64,000 nt of DNA from Uranotaenia lowii (taxonomy: Eukaryota; Arthropoda; Insecta; Diptera; Culicidae): assembly GCF_029784155.1 (NCBI RefSeq), contig NC_073691.1, positions 22,985,639-23,049,638 on the forward strand, written 5' to 3'. The translations under genes were made by a program, and so were the position numbers. Each line of letters opens with the position of its first letter. The stretch's first letter is position 1. Under the pieces are notes generated by a model. The model was not told the DNA's origin, searched no databases, and saw only the letters and a program-made list of their open reading frames with translations. Shown here one piece after another: positions 18,936 to 29,082 of this stretch.

Positions 18936-21689
18936 ACTTACACAATGGGCCAATATGAAATTTTATCCAAATTTTGCTGACAATTATTGAACCAATTCTA
19001 ATGAACATTCATTTTTTTTTATTAAAATACCTACCTTTGGTCTCTTTACCGCACTTCCATTCAAATGATGACAAATACAAAGTTTCTGATAGTTTACGCA
19101 AATATTTGACGAAACAGACAAAACTCGACCAAAGGAAAATCTCCGAAAAGATGAAACATGAACCACGAATCGATGACAAATTAGATGAACCTGTAGGAAA
19201 TTTCGGATTGCATTGAAAGGAAAACGGAACACAAGAGGGATCAAGTTGAGTGTATGTTTATTCTGTAGATTCCTTCCGACGAAAAAACAAGTTACAGCAA
19301 CTGCAGATGATGAACTTCGATACTTGAGATACTTCTGGAGGACACTGTTGATCGCTGTTAGGAAATTTCCAAATGTGGTTTAGAGCTAGCAAAGGATTGA
19401 GTTTTCCAGCGTGTAGGACACAGTTTGAGTTAGATCTCGGCGAATTTCCGTGGATTTTGAAACATTTTTTTGGATCTTCTTCGATGAGGTATAAATGCTT
19501 TTCTTTGTCGCTCACATTCGTTGCCATGGTACCCATATTCGGGTGACGGGTGTATTTCCTGGGAGGCCTCGGCACATAGAAACGGGTGACGCTCTCTTGC
19601 TCAAGTTAGCCACTCAGTTCCACCACACGTTTTGAAATCTTGGAGTTTGCTCTCTTTATTTTCACGCTCTGATAATTTCTTTGGGCCCGCCATGTAATAC
19701 TACCAAAATTAGCTTGACGACGGACGTGTTAATGGCTTCAAGGTCTAAACTCCGGTTTTGAAACCTCATAGTTGCTTCAGTTTCTCAAACGTGATGTCCA
19801 GTCTTATCGATGAGCGAGTACCAGACACCTCGAGACTTATGAAACTTTGTTGGAAACCTCAATCCGATCTTGATTTACTTTTCCATTGTATACTTTGACA
19901 CATCGTTTCATCAATAAAACTTTTTTGAGATAATTTGCAACTGCAATAGCCATCTTACTCGAATGGTTTTGTTGGCACCTCTTGACCAAGCATCGACGAG
20001 ATCTCATTCAAATTAGTAGACAGCATCGTTGAAGTGTTTTAAATAGACTGACAGCATTTTCTTTATTTTGGCTAAGACTATGGTTATTTGTTTCAAACTG
20101 GCAGCATGTTCTTTGTCTGCTTCAATACATCCTGGCATCGTTGTTGATAGATTTTGCCGAACTGAGTGACGCATAAGCTTATGTTTGAAGAAACTGACAG
20201 CATCATTAATGTTTTAAAAAAAGCTGACAACCCGGTTGCCAGTTTTCAGTAACATATGTGAACGGTGTTTTTCATGCCGAAGCTACACTTACAGCTTTTG
20301 GGAGTGCTGTGAAGTTGACCCGCAACACTATCTAGTGTACTGCACTTCATTTTCTCTAGTCGTTGAACTCTTTGGTGCTTCACTGTATCTGCTTAGCTTC
20401 ATTGTTTTCTAAAATCAGCAGTAATCCAGAGATAGTTGATAAGTCTTGAAGTTTCGTCCGAGCCCATTTGTTTTACTCCATTGCACACCGTGTCCAGCCC
20501 GTTTTCGACGAACTCATAGCAGCAGCAATTAAGTTGATCAAGCAACATGATACCACACAATGCAATCAGTCCTATTCCGCAGTAATCTCTTCTGGTTCTG
20601 CCATACTCGATCCGACTTCCTCGATGAACTCCGACGATGACCGTGTCTCCATAAAACCGGGGGCTTATTGCTATAATAATCTATCGCTTTACTTTTATTG
20701 GAAAACTTTCGCTTAGAAGAAACTGATCTTGATTCAGCAATGATTTTTTTCTAAATTTTTACAAACACAACATTTCATTATAAATTGCTAACCTGATTTT
20801 GGTTTTTTTTTTCTTTTGAAGAACTTGTATTTTAAGTTCACCAGACTTGCTCAATTGGAAAAAAAATCAATAATCTATCTAACAATCAATCATAATATCC
20901 ATGTTATCGGAAAAATTTCCATTCTCAAATTGAATATCGTGTTATCATTTTAACTGAACTAAAGTTATTTAGCATAATTTCGAAATCCTACTATTTTATA
21001 AGAATTTTGATTAAAATCATTCATTCTAGTTTTGACACATTTCAGTGAATTTCGACAATTGGATGGAAACTTTCATGACACCTAATATTATCCTACGGGC
21101 AAACTTTTTTCTTGAATCCTAGCTGCGATAGAATTTACAATATTTTCTCAGATATATTTTCTTTTAAAACAGATCCTTCATATTTAAATCCTAATAGCCT
21201 TGAACACATCAAAATTCTACTGTTCTCATTTTTCTTGGATATCTCAAGCTTCATTCTTGCTTTGTGACATTTGAGAGATTATTTTTAGTTTTAAGTGTCT
21301 AATAGTTTATAAAAAAAATTGTTGTATTATTTTTGTTTGTTTCTTGTGAGTCTTCGTTTTACATTTTCTCTTTGAGTTGGTGAAATTTTTACATGTTTTA
21401 ACAATATTTCAAATTTTTTAATGTAATTCTACCTTCAAATGGCTGCCCTAGCTGTGTGTTTTTTTTTATTTGAAATACATTGTTTTTTCTAAGCCCTACA
21501 TTACAGAGTAGAACTACTAAAATCAATTACATAAGTTTCTATTCAGAAAATTATTTTTTATCCTATGGCAGTTGAATCAATGATCTTCTTTGGAAATATT
21601 TTAGAAACAATGCTTGTTCTTCATGAAAGTGGAATCTGAATATCTATATAAATATCTTTTGGTGTCACAAGTACACCAGCATCCTTACA
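18936..21689. other. Long interval without recognised gene
   Basis: I find no transposon or gene signature here. The longest frame is a minus-strand 105 codons (19258-19575; HPNMGTMATNVSDKEKHLY), without a family match and without a convincing start. 20468-20716 is a Ser/Asp-rich forward frame of 82 codons, also unrecognised. Composition is AT-rich from 20700 onward. Confidence 0.4.
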
Positions 21690-21869
21690 ACGAGTGATGA
21701 ATGCTGTCAGCAGCCTTCAACACTCCTTGAAGTGCTGTCGTTTCGTTTTTTTTTTTTTGACCACGTCGAGCAGAATGCTTGGAAATAATTATTTGCATCC
21801 AACAAATACCAATGTACCGGGAATAAGTTCGATTTCAAGCACCGAAAGTGATCATTTAAGCGCAAATTA

Positions 21870-21930
21870 CACAAATTGAATTCATTGGAATGCCCTATGG
21901 TCAGAAAAATGAACCGATCGCTTTCCAATG
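21870..21930 (+). pseudogene. Ty3 RT fragment (PFG/FQ block)
   Basis: Frame reads IEFIGMPYGQKNEPIAFQ then a stop. A weak but collinear version of the RT block. Confidence 0.4.
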
Positions 21931-22509
21931 AGATGTTTGTCAGAGGAGCAGTTTAGACAAGAATAATATCAAATTCGATAAAGAACTGTATAGTGGTTGC
22001 GGTTTTAATTGTCTCTGCACCAATTTTGAGTGTTTTGAACAAAGTTTTAAAAACATTCTACAGTTCTCAGACAAACGGTCGGAATTTTAAATCCCTAGAC
22101 AAACTCGCTCTCTCGACTTTATTGTGTATAAAATGTTTCGGGCTAGACAAGTTTGAGTTTAAAGAATATATGTAAATAAAGTTAATGCTCAGCTTGAGCG
22201 AGAATTTTATCAGCACTTATAAAGAAGTTGAGACATAAATATTGAAAAATTGAAACAACTTTACCTTTGAGACAAAATTTGTAGAAATTCTTGAAGAAGT
22301 GGAGTTTGTCTAGCCATTGAGAGAAATCGGCTTTTTCGGTAAACGAAACCGAGCGCCTTTTTATGTCCTATCTACATGACAAGGATTCATTGTTCTGCCA
22401 TGAAGAGATGACTGATACCAGTGCCAGGATTAACTCGGCTTCGGAAGGAGGACCAACACCAATTCATGAGCTCCGAAAAATATTTCTCAAGGTTCATCAG
22501 GAGTACAGC

Positions 22510-22730
22510 GTGCCAGAGGCCAGAAAAAGCATTTTAAAATTTTGATTCAGAATTTTTAAGGCATTCTAAAGGCCAGAAAATGCATATTAAAGTTGTGATC
22601 CCACAATCATCTCAAAATGCCGAAAACCTTTCTAAAGGCCAGAAAATGCATTTTCAAGTTGTGATTCCAAATTAAGCTCAAAATTCAGAAAAACGCTTCC
22701 AAAGTCCAGAAATGCGTTGTTATTTCTTTG
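22510..22730 (+). repeat. Tandem repeat, about 66-bp unit, four copies
   Basis: The word GGCCAGAAAATGCATTTTAA or close variants starts at 22518, 22571, 22637 and 22704 (GTCC in the last). Unit spacing is 53, 66 and 67 bp. Non-coding. Confidence 0.75.
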
Positions 22731-22924
22731 AGACACAGGTGTTGAAGTAAGTGAAAAGTATAAATGATAGTGCCACCAGCTATCTTTAAAGAGCTATATA
22801 AAACTACAGTCAGTGGATATCTAGAAGAAGTCTCAAACATTCATAATACTGCTTCAAGTGTCAGCAGACATAGCTCAAAAGTTCACATGAATCGATGACA
22901 TCGGTACGTAGTTATTGGACTTCC

Positions 22925-22985
22925 ATTTCTTCCGAAATGCCTTTTGGGCTGAAAAACGTACCGTCCTCTTTCAGCGTGAAATTCG
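22925..22985 (+). pseudogene. Ty3 RT fragment (PFG/FQ block)
   Basis: A frame with EMPFGLKNVPSS followed after a one-base shift by FQRE. Short and isolated. Confidence 0.5.
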
Positions 22986-23489
22986 TTTGGATACAAAAAA
23001 GAAATGCAAAAACTCGTAAACTTATTGCGTAAAAGTGAAAACCACCGGCATTAAACTTCAATAAAATGCTGATTAACTGTTGGATAAAGTTACTCAGGCC
23101 ATAGGCAGAAAACCTAGGTAGAAATTTTACTTCTATCTATACAAATAAATAAGAGCATTTTGTTGAAATATAATCAGTTGCTTCCAAAGATCAACGCTGT
23201 CAGTGATTTCACAAGTCTCTCACATTGGTGGTGGCTCCAAAGAGGAAAAGATTTGTTAAAAGCCTGTAAAGGAACAGGCGACTACATTTTTAAAAAGTGG
23301 AATTTTTAGACAAATTTTTAAAGATTTAGGCAAATAGCACACCCAGTTATCGTTCCTTCCTTATGTTTGGAGTACGCATCTCATCAGGAAATGTCCGTAC
23401 CCGGCGAGTAACTGTCCGAACTAGCACTATTTTAGCCACTCCAGAGGAGCTCGCTTAAGCCAAGTCGGCCAACCGAGTCCAATTTCCAA

Positions 23490-23665
23490 TTCGTGGAAGA
23501 GTGGGATATCGAAAAAACTGCATTTTCCATAAATATTGCAAAATACGAATTTAACAGAATGTCGATGGGTGTAAAGAATGCACCGACTTTTTTCCAGAGG
23601 GCTATGAATTTCCGCACACTAGAGTAGAACTTCTTGGGTACGTCCTAGAAGTACCGATAAATTTA
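23490..23665 (+). pseudogene. Ty3 RT fragment with internal deletion
   Basis: Reads EKTAFSINIAKYEFNRMSMGVKNAPTFFQRAMNF in sequence order across 23510-23615 (shown here as the motifs KTAFSIN, FNRMSMGVKNAPTFFQR). It then jumps to RVELLGYVLE, which in intact RT lies tens of residues further on. The part that would hold YxDD is missing between the two. Confidence 0.6.
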
Positions 23666-23734
23666 TTCAGGCATCAGGCCATCTTGAAAAACCAGGTGCC
23701 TTTGCCCCTTTGGCGGGGAAAATCCACAATAATT

Positions 23735-23810
23735 TCGACTGTTTGGGTGTGTGAATTGTACAGGTAGTCATTCCTCCAACTCCATCAACTGTCGTTTTTT
23801 TCGAGAAAAA
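23735..23810 (+). pseudogene. Jockey ORF1 zinc-knuckle fragment
   Basis: GCVNCTGSHSSNSINC matches the last zinc knuckle of the Jockey-like ORF1 copies at 2722-2933 and 4840-5395. Nothing else of the element remains. Confidence 0.55.
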
Positions 23811-23949
23811 AAACCATTTGCCTGATCGCAGTCAGCATCGGTCGAGCTTAGAATCGCGCTAGGAGTAATTCCCATGCTACCTGGGTTTATTCAGCGCAAC
23901 AGGCTCGTTGTTTGACCTTCTCAGAGATGGTTGAAAATGGGTTGCCTAC

Positions 23950-24700
23950 TACGGGTATAACTAAAATTTTATTTATATTATTTTTAAATCATTATCGTCG
24001 CCATAGAAAACATCGACTCATGCAAACAAAGCTTTCAAAGAAATGTCTACACGGTATTGGCTCTTGGAATGTCATCCCGGACACGCTCAGAGGTGGTGGT
24101 TTCACTTGGATTACTTTTAATCAGTTTTTGGTGTATTACTTCACCGTTGTCACTATTATTTACTATTTACCATTAAGTATGTGACCTTTTCAAGATTGAA
24201 ATTTTAATTCTCTGGATCCAATCTAGATTAAAATTTCGAAAATTTTGATTGGTTGAATTCTAAATAATCGAGTTTTATTTATATTATTTTCTAACCTACT
24301 ATCATCCCAATAGAAAACATCGACTCATGCAAACAAAGCTTTCAAGAAAATGTCCACACGTTACTGAATTTGGTGGAATGTCATCCCAGATATCGCATCC
24401 GGATCCTGGACACGCTCAGAGATGGTGGCTTCACTCGGATTACTTTTAATCAGTTTTCGGTGTAACACTTCAAAGTGGAAAGCAAGGTGAGTACCGTTGT
24501 CACAATTATTTACTACTAACTATTTACTATGTGATCTTTTCAAGATTTAAATTTTAATTCTTTTGGATCCAATCCATAGAATAGACAAAAAAAAATAGAA
24601 AACATCGACCCATGCAAACAAAGCTTCCAAGGAAATGTCCACACGGTACTGGCTCTGGTGAAATGTCATCACTGGCATCCCGGTGGCCCAGAAACAGTTC
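23950..24700 (+). repeat. Tandem repeat, about 300-bp unit, 2.4 copies
   Basis: The block 'AAAACATCGAC.CATGCAAAC' plus 'AAGCTTTCAA' recurs at about 24007, 24312 and 24600. The second unit contains an extra short segment with a donor-like AAGGTGAGTA (about 24485) that the first lacks. No known coding sequence. Confidence 0.7.
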
Positions 24701-24815
24701 GAAAAACCGTTCGGTTTCGGTCCGATATCGGTCAATCGTTTCGGATGGACGCTATGGCAATCGGCCCAGAAACGATTCGAAAATCCATTCGGTTTCGGTC
24801 CGATAATAAGGTTTC
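24688..24815 (+). repeat. Short tandem repeat, about 84-bp unit
   Basis: 'GGCCCAGAAAC.GTTCGAAAA' followed by 'CATTCGGTTTCGGTCCGATA' occurs twice in tandem. No gene. Confidence 0.6.
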
Positions 24816-24875
24816 AGATCGATCAAGCAGATGAACAGACATAAAACGGGCCGATTTCGGGCAATTTCTCCTGTC

Positions 24876-25440
24876 AGGGCGTGTACGGGTCCAAGTCATC
24901 GAAGATTTCACGCCAGCTGCATCGAAATGCAACGAAATTGCGAGGATTCTATAGGCAGTTTATACTGCCAGTCTGCTTTGACTGTCAGCCTTCAATAAAG
25001 GATCAGATAGATCTGTCGAGATTAATGCCTCGACAGAATGAAATAATGAAGCAACTAAAACTCCAAAAGCAGTTCCCAGGAGAAAATAAGTTCACAATTA
25101 GTGAAATTTACATGCCTGGAGACCTTGATTGAAGGTATAGATACGCTCTCAAATCAAATAAACGGTCTGAAAAAAGAGCTGTCATCGCTTAAAAAATTGG
25201 AACTGTCCAACACGGCGACAATACATGAAATTGTCCAGTCCTGCAACGAGGATAGTCGTTCGTTGAAAGCTGACTTCAGCCAGGCAGTATCAACAATATT
25301 AGCAGCCAGTCAATCACCAATAGACATACAAGCGGATTTTGATAGTTTAAGGCTGGAAATAGAGGAACAACATCGTGGCTGCTATGTTAATATTGAACAG
25401 GAGCTAGCAGAACTGAACGCATTGCGAACGCTACAGTGAG
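24876..25440 (+). pseudogene. PHD-finger/coiled-coil retroelement protein, second copy
   Basis: In one frame CTGPSHRRFHASCIEMQ gives the His-x-x-Cys half of a PHD-like finger; in the next frame LPVCFDCQPSI gives the last Cys pair. A coil-forming region follows (GIDTLSNQINGLKKELSSL; FDSLRLEIEEQHRGCYVNI; EQELAELNAL) to a TGA at 25437. At least two frameshifts. Its tail resembles 38972-39127. Probably a zinc-finger gag-like protein that oligomerises through the coil (inference). Confidence 0.55.
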
Positions 25441-26040
25441 TAATCTTGAAACAAAAAGGAAACAAGTACATACTGTATGATTGGTAGGTGAAATTTGAGT
25501 GGCTGTTTGACAGAAGTTTGCTTCCTTGAAATCGGTCCGATTTTTCGAAAACTAACCTTCGATTATCACGAGAACAGACGGAATCGGCCATCAGCTTAGT
25601 CGATAGCCTAAATGGCGATTAAAAAAGATTTCGTATGACCAATTAAGACGACAAATACTGTAAAATCAACTAAATTGTCTGTTGAATGTGTAGCGTTTGT
25701 TGAGGCAACCCCCGCTTTCCCACTAACTCATGCACCCCGTTACGATGAACTGTTGAACAAGTGATCACTAGTAAAATTGAATAGAAGCAGGAAAACTGCC
25801 TGGTGAAAACGATAGGGTCAATTGCAGAGCCGTGGGTAAAACTGCCCCATGGGGGGTATTTTGGTGACAACATTTTTTCTAAAACATTTTTGCTTGAAAA
25901 ATGCATACGTAAAGAATAATAAAAAATAAATGTGATTCTAAGAGTATCTAATTATTTGGATTTAAGTTCTTATAAATTAATAGTTATTCACTGCAGGTTT
26001 CCATACGCACCGATCTTGAGATGTGGTGCGTGAAAGTTGA
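25441..26040. other. Unassigned interval
   Basis: No gene recognised. A weak resemblance to repeat A (ATCGGTC, 'AATCAACTAAATTG') occurs at 25570-25690. Confidence 0.3.
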
Positions 26041-26049
26041 GATAAGCTT

Positions 26050-26920
26050 TAAGTTAAAGCGCAGCTCAACTACCAAGAACACGGAGTATAGAGCGCTTAC
26101 GCAAGAGATAGTCGGGGAAACTACGATAAACTTTTAATAAAAATTTTGGTGACCCGTACGAAGCCGTACACGAAGCGCTGAAAGAGCTACTAAGTTCCCC
26201 GGAACTTCAAGACCCGGGAACACCAGTGCAACACCAGGCTGACATTGCTGACCTTGCGGAATGTGTGAAGGGGAAGTCCAACATCCACTAGGAAATAAGC
26301 GTAAAGCTAGCCAGGGTGATGCAGCTTTTCATCGCAGCCAATAAAGCTGTGGTGAAACGTTTTGCAGAACCCGAGACCGAGACCTCTTTGGTGGGAGCCC
26401 GCATCGGACACCATCAGCCCGAAGAAGGTCAATGCCTTTGCCCAGACAGAAGGCGGACTGGTGTTTACCGGTTACGGCAAACGCTAGGAAGGGTCCTCAG
26501 GTGAGCTTAGACCCGGGGACCCAAAGAAAAGAGGCCAGGATCCGTCTGTCCGGCAGGATCCTGTGGCCAGCGCGAAAAGGAAGAAGAAGGCTCTGCAGGG
26601 AATACAGGTCAGCCTACGAGTGCGAATACCGGATGGAAGGGGAGGCCCAGTGATGCGAAGACGAAAAAATTCAAACCCCGATCCCAAAGAGGCAAACGTC
26701 GCGTCAGGGAGCGAAAAGAGGCGATTGTCGTCAAGGCATCCGAGGGCACGTACGCAGATATCCAAAGACAGATGCGTACAGACGTGAACTTCGCCAATCT
26801 CGGCAATAGCGTCCGGCGAATCCGTCGGATCCGCACCGGCGATATGATCCTGGAGCTAAAGCGTGGTGCGAGAAACTCAAGCGGAACCTTCACGGTTAAG
26901 GCGGCCGAAGTTCGTTTTTA
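26050..26920 (+). pseudogene. R1-like LINE ORF1 (gag), copy 3, badly decayed
   Basis: Fragments in order: TEYRALTQEIVGE (about 26083-26123, out of place, normally further downstream), EALKELLSSPELQDPGT and ADLAECVKGKSNIH (26165-26290), QLFIAANKAVVK (26320-26355) and, after frameshifts, GTYADIQRQMRTD and SVRRIRRIRTGDMILELKRG (26735-26870). No zinc knuckles remain. GC-rich like the other copies. More diverged than copies 1 and 2, so an older insertion or a sister family. Confidence 0.65.
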
Positions 26921-26935
26921 TATAATCGTGATAAA

Positions 26936-27620
26936 ATATCTCAACTGTTTGCAGAACAGTTCTTCCATACAAATGTTTTAACAGTTTTTAACAGTAACAT
27001 AACCTTATAGTTGCTTAATGACAATTTTTAAAAAGTACATACTGTGCCGGGAAAAAATCAACTGCCATTTTCTCTAAATGCTAGGTAAAATTACAGTGGC
27101 TGTTTGACGTGACCTACTCTACCGTTAAACATTCTTGAGAGCCTTCAATATTCACCAGAACGGACAGAATCGGTCATTCGGTTCAAACAATACTTCATAT
27201 GGGTCAAGATGATCCAGTGTTTTTTTTTTTGTCAAAATGGTCCCAATTCGGACTTCTTCAGCCTGATTAAAACCAGGGGGGATGTACCCATTTGATGTTA
27301 GATTTGAAACTAAAGACAAAGAATCAATCGGACAGTGATAGTTGAGTCAACTGTCGACCCGAAAACGCGGTAGAGTTTTAGTTTGTTTGTTTTCTTCAAT
27401 TCTTTCAAACCGTCATGGTTCCTTTCGTAAAGAGGATAACTTAAGAGATTAGTTGTTTAATAAAGATTAAGTATGGGCAAGTAGTTCCTGGTGCTTACTC
27501 ATCCGAAAGACTGGAAGAACTCGCCAAATAAACCTAAGAACCTTTTCGCTAACTCGAAGCTTGCGACGGTTTTCACGTCGGTGTCAACCTGAGATTTAGT
27601 ATAGAAGACAGGGGAAATTG
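26936..27620 (+). mobile_element. Repeat A, full-length copy: probable LTR
   Basis: About 685 bp shared with 45700-46395. Opens with the imperfect inverted word AACTGTTTGCAGAACAGTT, has GTGCCGGGAAAAAATCAAC near 27043, an AATAAA (about 27460) and a second AATAAA (about 27526). A PBS-like TGGCGCCCAAC follows at 27678, then a gag leader at 27787. The order supports a 5' LTR, but the 58-bp gap to the PBS leaves the exact end open. Confidence 0.55.
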
Positions 27621-27677
27621 CACTTAAGTTTATACTTACTTTAGAAGTCTTAAAAAAGTTAATACGATACGTGCGAA

Positions 27678-27688
27678 TGGCGCCCAAC
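27678..27688 (+). promoter_or_regulatory. PBS-like site, tRNA-Lys type (11 nt)
   Basis: TGGCGCCCAAC agrees with the first 11 nt of the tRNA-Lys(CUU)-type PBS at 37357 and then diverges. Confidence 0.4.
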
Positions 27689-27786
27689 TAAAACGAACCG
27701 CATTATTTAGTTCTTTAAATTAAAGTTTTAGTTTCGGTAATGATGTTATTATTATTGTAACAGTATTTAGTAAAAGCTGCTGTTAT

Positions 27787-28905
27787 GCTATTATTATTAT
27801 CGCTCAAGTTTTTGTATCGTATCAAGTTTATTGTTAATCTGTAAGTCCACTTATCTTAAAATATCTGGTTTTTGATCCAAATAAATAAGAATGAATAAAC
27901 AAATTGAGTTGTATCACCTTAATGATGAGGAGATGGAATATGAATTGGCCTTGCGAAATGTTATGAATGTAGCCCCATGCTCTAGAAGAGCTAGGGTGGT
28001 CAAGTTAGAAGCCCTTGTCCAAGAGGACACCCTTAGAGACACCATTTATGTAAATTCAGAACACGTAATGTAGAATTGAGGAATGATGTTGATTTAGCCC
28101 GCAGAATAGAAACGCCGATCAAATGGCTTGCGCGAAATCGAGGTTGTTCACTACCGGCAACGATAATCACTGATTCCAGTGGTCGCGAATTTAGAGGAAA
28201 CGCGTAGAGTCGTGTGTGAGCTTGTAGAGACGCTGCTAGCTCAGATAGAGTGTGTGAACAGTGCAGTTAATATGGTGCTAAGTGAAACAGAAAACACTAG
28301 CCCTTCAACTAGTGTCCCAACCATCCAGGCAGAGAACAGTAGCAGTAGGGATGCCTGCGATGCGTTAAAGATTCCACCGGGATGAAGGAGCACGGATGCA
28401 AGAAGCGGATGTTGAGCCGGCTTCTCTTCCATTCCAAGGAGGCAGACGAGGACATAGGGACTCGGAGGAAGTAATCATCCGGAGGTCGGGTAGTTCGGCT
28501 GGTCCAGCTGCTGTGAACGTTCTGGACGAACTGCGGCTCGACATTCAACAACGACAAAGGAGGCAGCAGCAGCTGAACGACAGCTTCACAAACCGAAGTG
28601 GTAGCAACTATGACAGGCGGATGCAGAAGGCGATTCACAATTGGCCTTTCAAGTTCCGAGGTGAAAGGGACACCACTTCCCTCCACATTTTCTTGGACCG
28701 GGTGGAGACGTTTGCCAGATCAGAGGGAATCGACGATCAGACACTTCTGGCTTCTAGACGCCCTCGACTGGTACTCCAGAGCACTTGCCCAACGTCACCT
28801 GTATTCCTGGCAAGCATTTAAACAAGAATTTCGACAGCGCTAGAGGCGAGCACGGTTGGGTCAAACGACGAGAGAGCGTCCGAAAGGGTCGTGCCGTGAT
28901 CAGTG
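27787..28905 (+). pseudogene. Ty3/gypsy gag type 2
   Basis: Leader and N-terminus (MNKQIELYHLNDEEMEYE, from 27891) as at 6170. After a stop at 28071 and frameshifts come VVCELVETLLAQIECVNSAV (28205-28265), a Gln-rich spacer, and a capsid-type block: WPFKFRGERDTTSLHIFLDR, ARSEGIDDQ, then in the neighbouring frame LDWYSRALAQRHLYSW and FKQEFRQR, the signature of the Retrotrans_gag domain. Arg-rich tandem repeats follow (28905 on). Gag builds the particle core; this copy cannot make one protein without frameshifts. Confidence 0.7.
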
Positions 28906-29082
28906 GCAGCCGCCCTCACGGGACAGTATCAGCAATCACCGTGGCAGGAGGAGAAAGTCGCGTGCCCTACGTGATATTGTCAGTGTCAACAACCACCGCA
29001 GGAGGCGAGAGCCGCGTGTACTGCGTGCTGGTTTGGGTGTCGGCGACAACCGCAGGAGGCGAAAGCCGCGTGGACTGCGAGA
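28905..29082 (+). repeat. 54-bp Arg-rich coding repeats, left of LINE
   Basis: About three units of a 54-bp (18-codon) repeat built around 'GCAGGAGGCGAAAGCCGCGT'. In the frame that continues gag it encodes NHRRRREPRVLRAGLGV-type units, a plausible basic RNA-binding domain in place of a zinc knuckle. The array is cut by the LINE at 29083 and a scrap resumes after it (31612-31670). A second array is at 35570-35880. Confidence 0.75.

Noticed and set aside
19258..19575. 105-codon minus-strand ORF as a host gene
   Set aside because: No motif, no homologue in the window, and no splice or promoter support.
22000..22175. 60-codon hydrophobic ORF as another membrane protein
   Set aside because: No MGWF start, no PBS nearby, and composition is that of AT-rich chance frames.
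28785..29082. Start of the 920-codon ORF as the true LINE start
   Set aside because: The first 100 codons are gag repeat DNA; the LINE itself begins inside its endonuclease.
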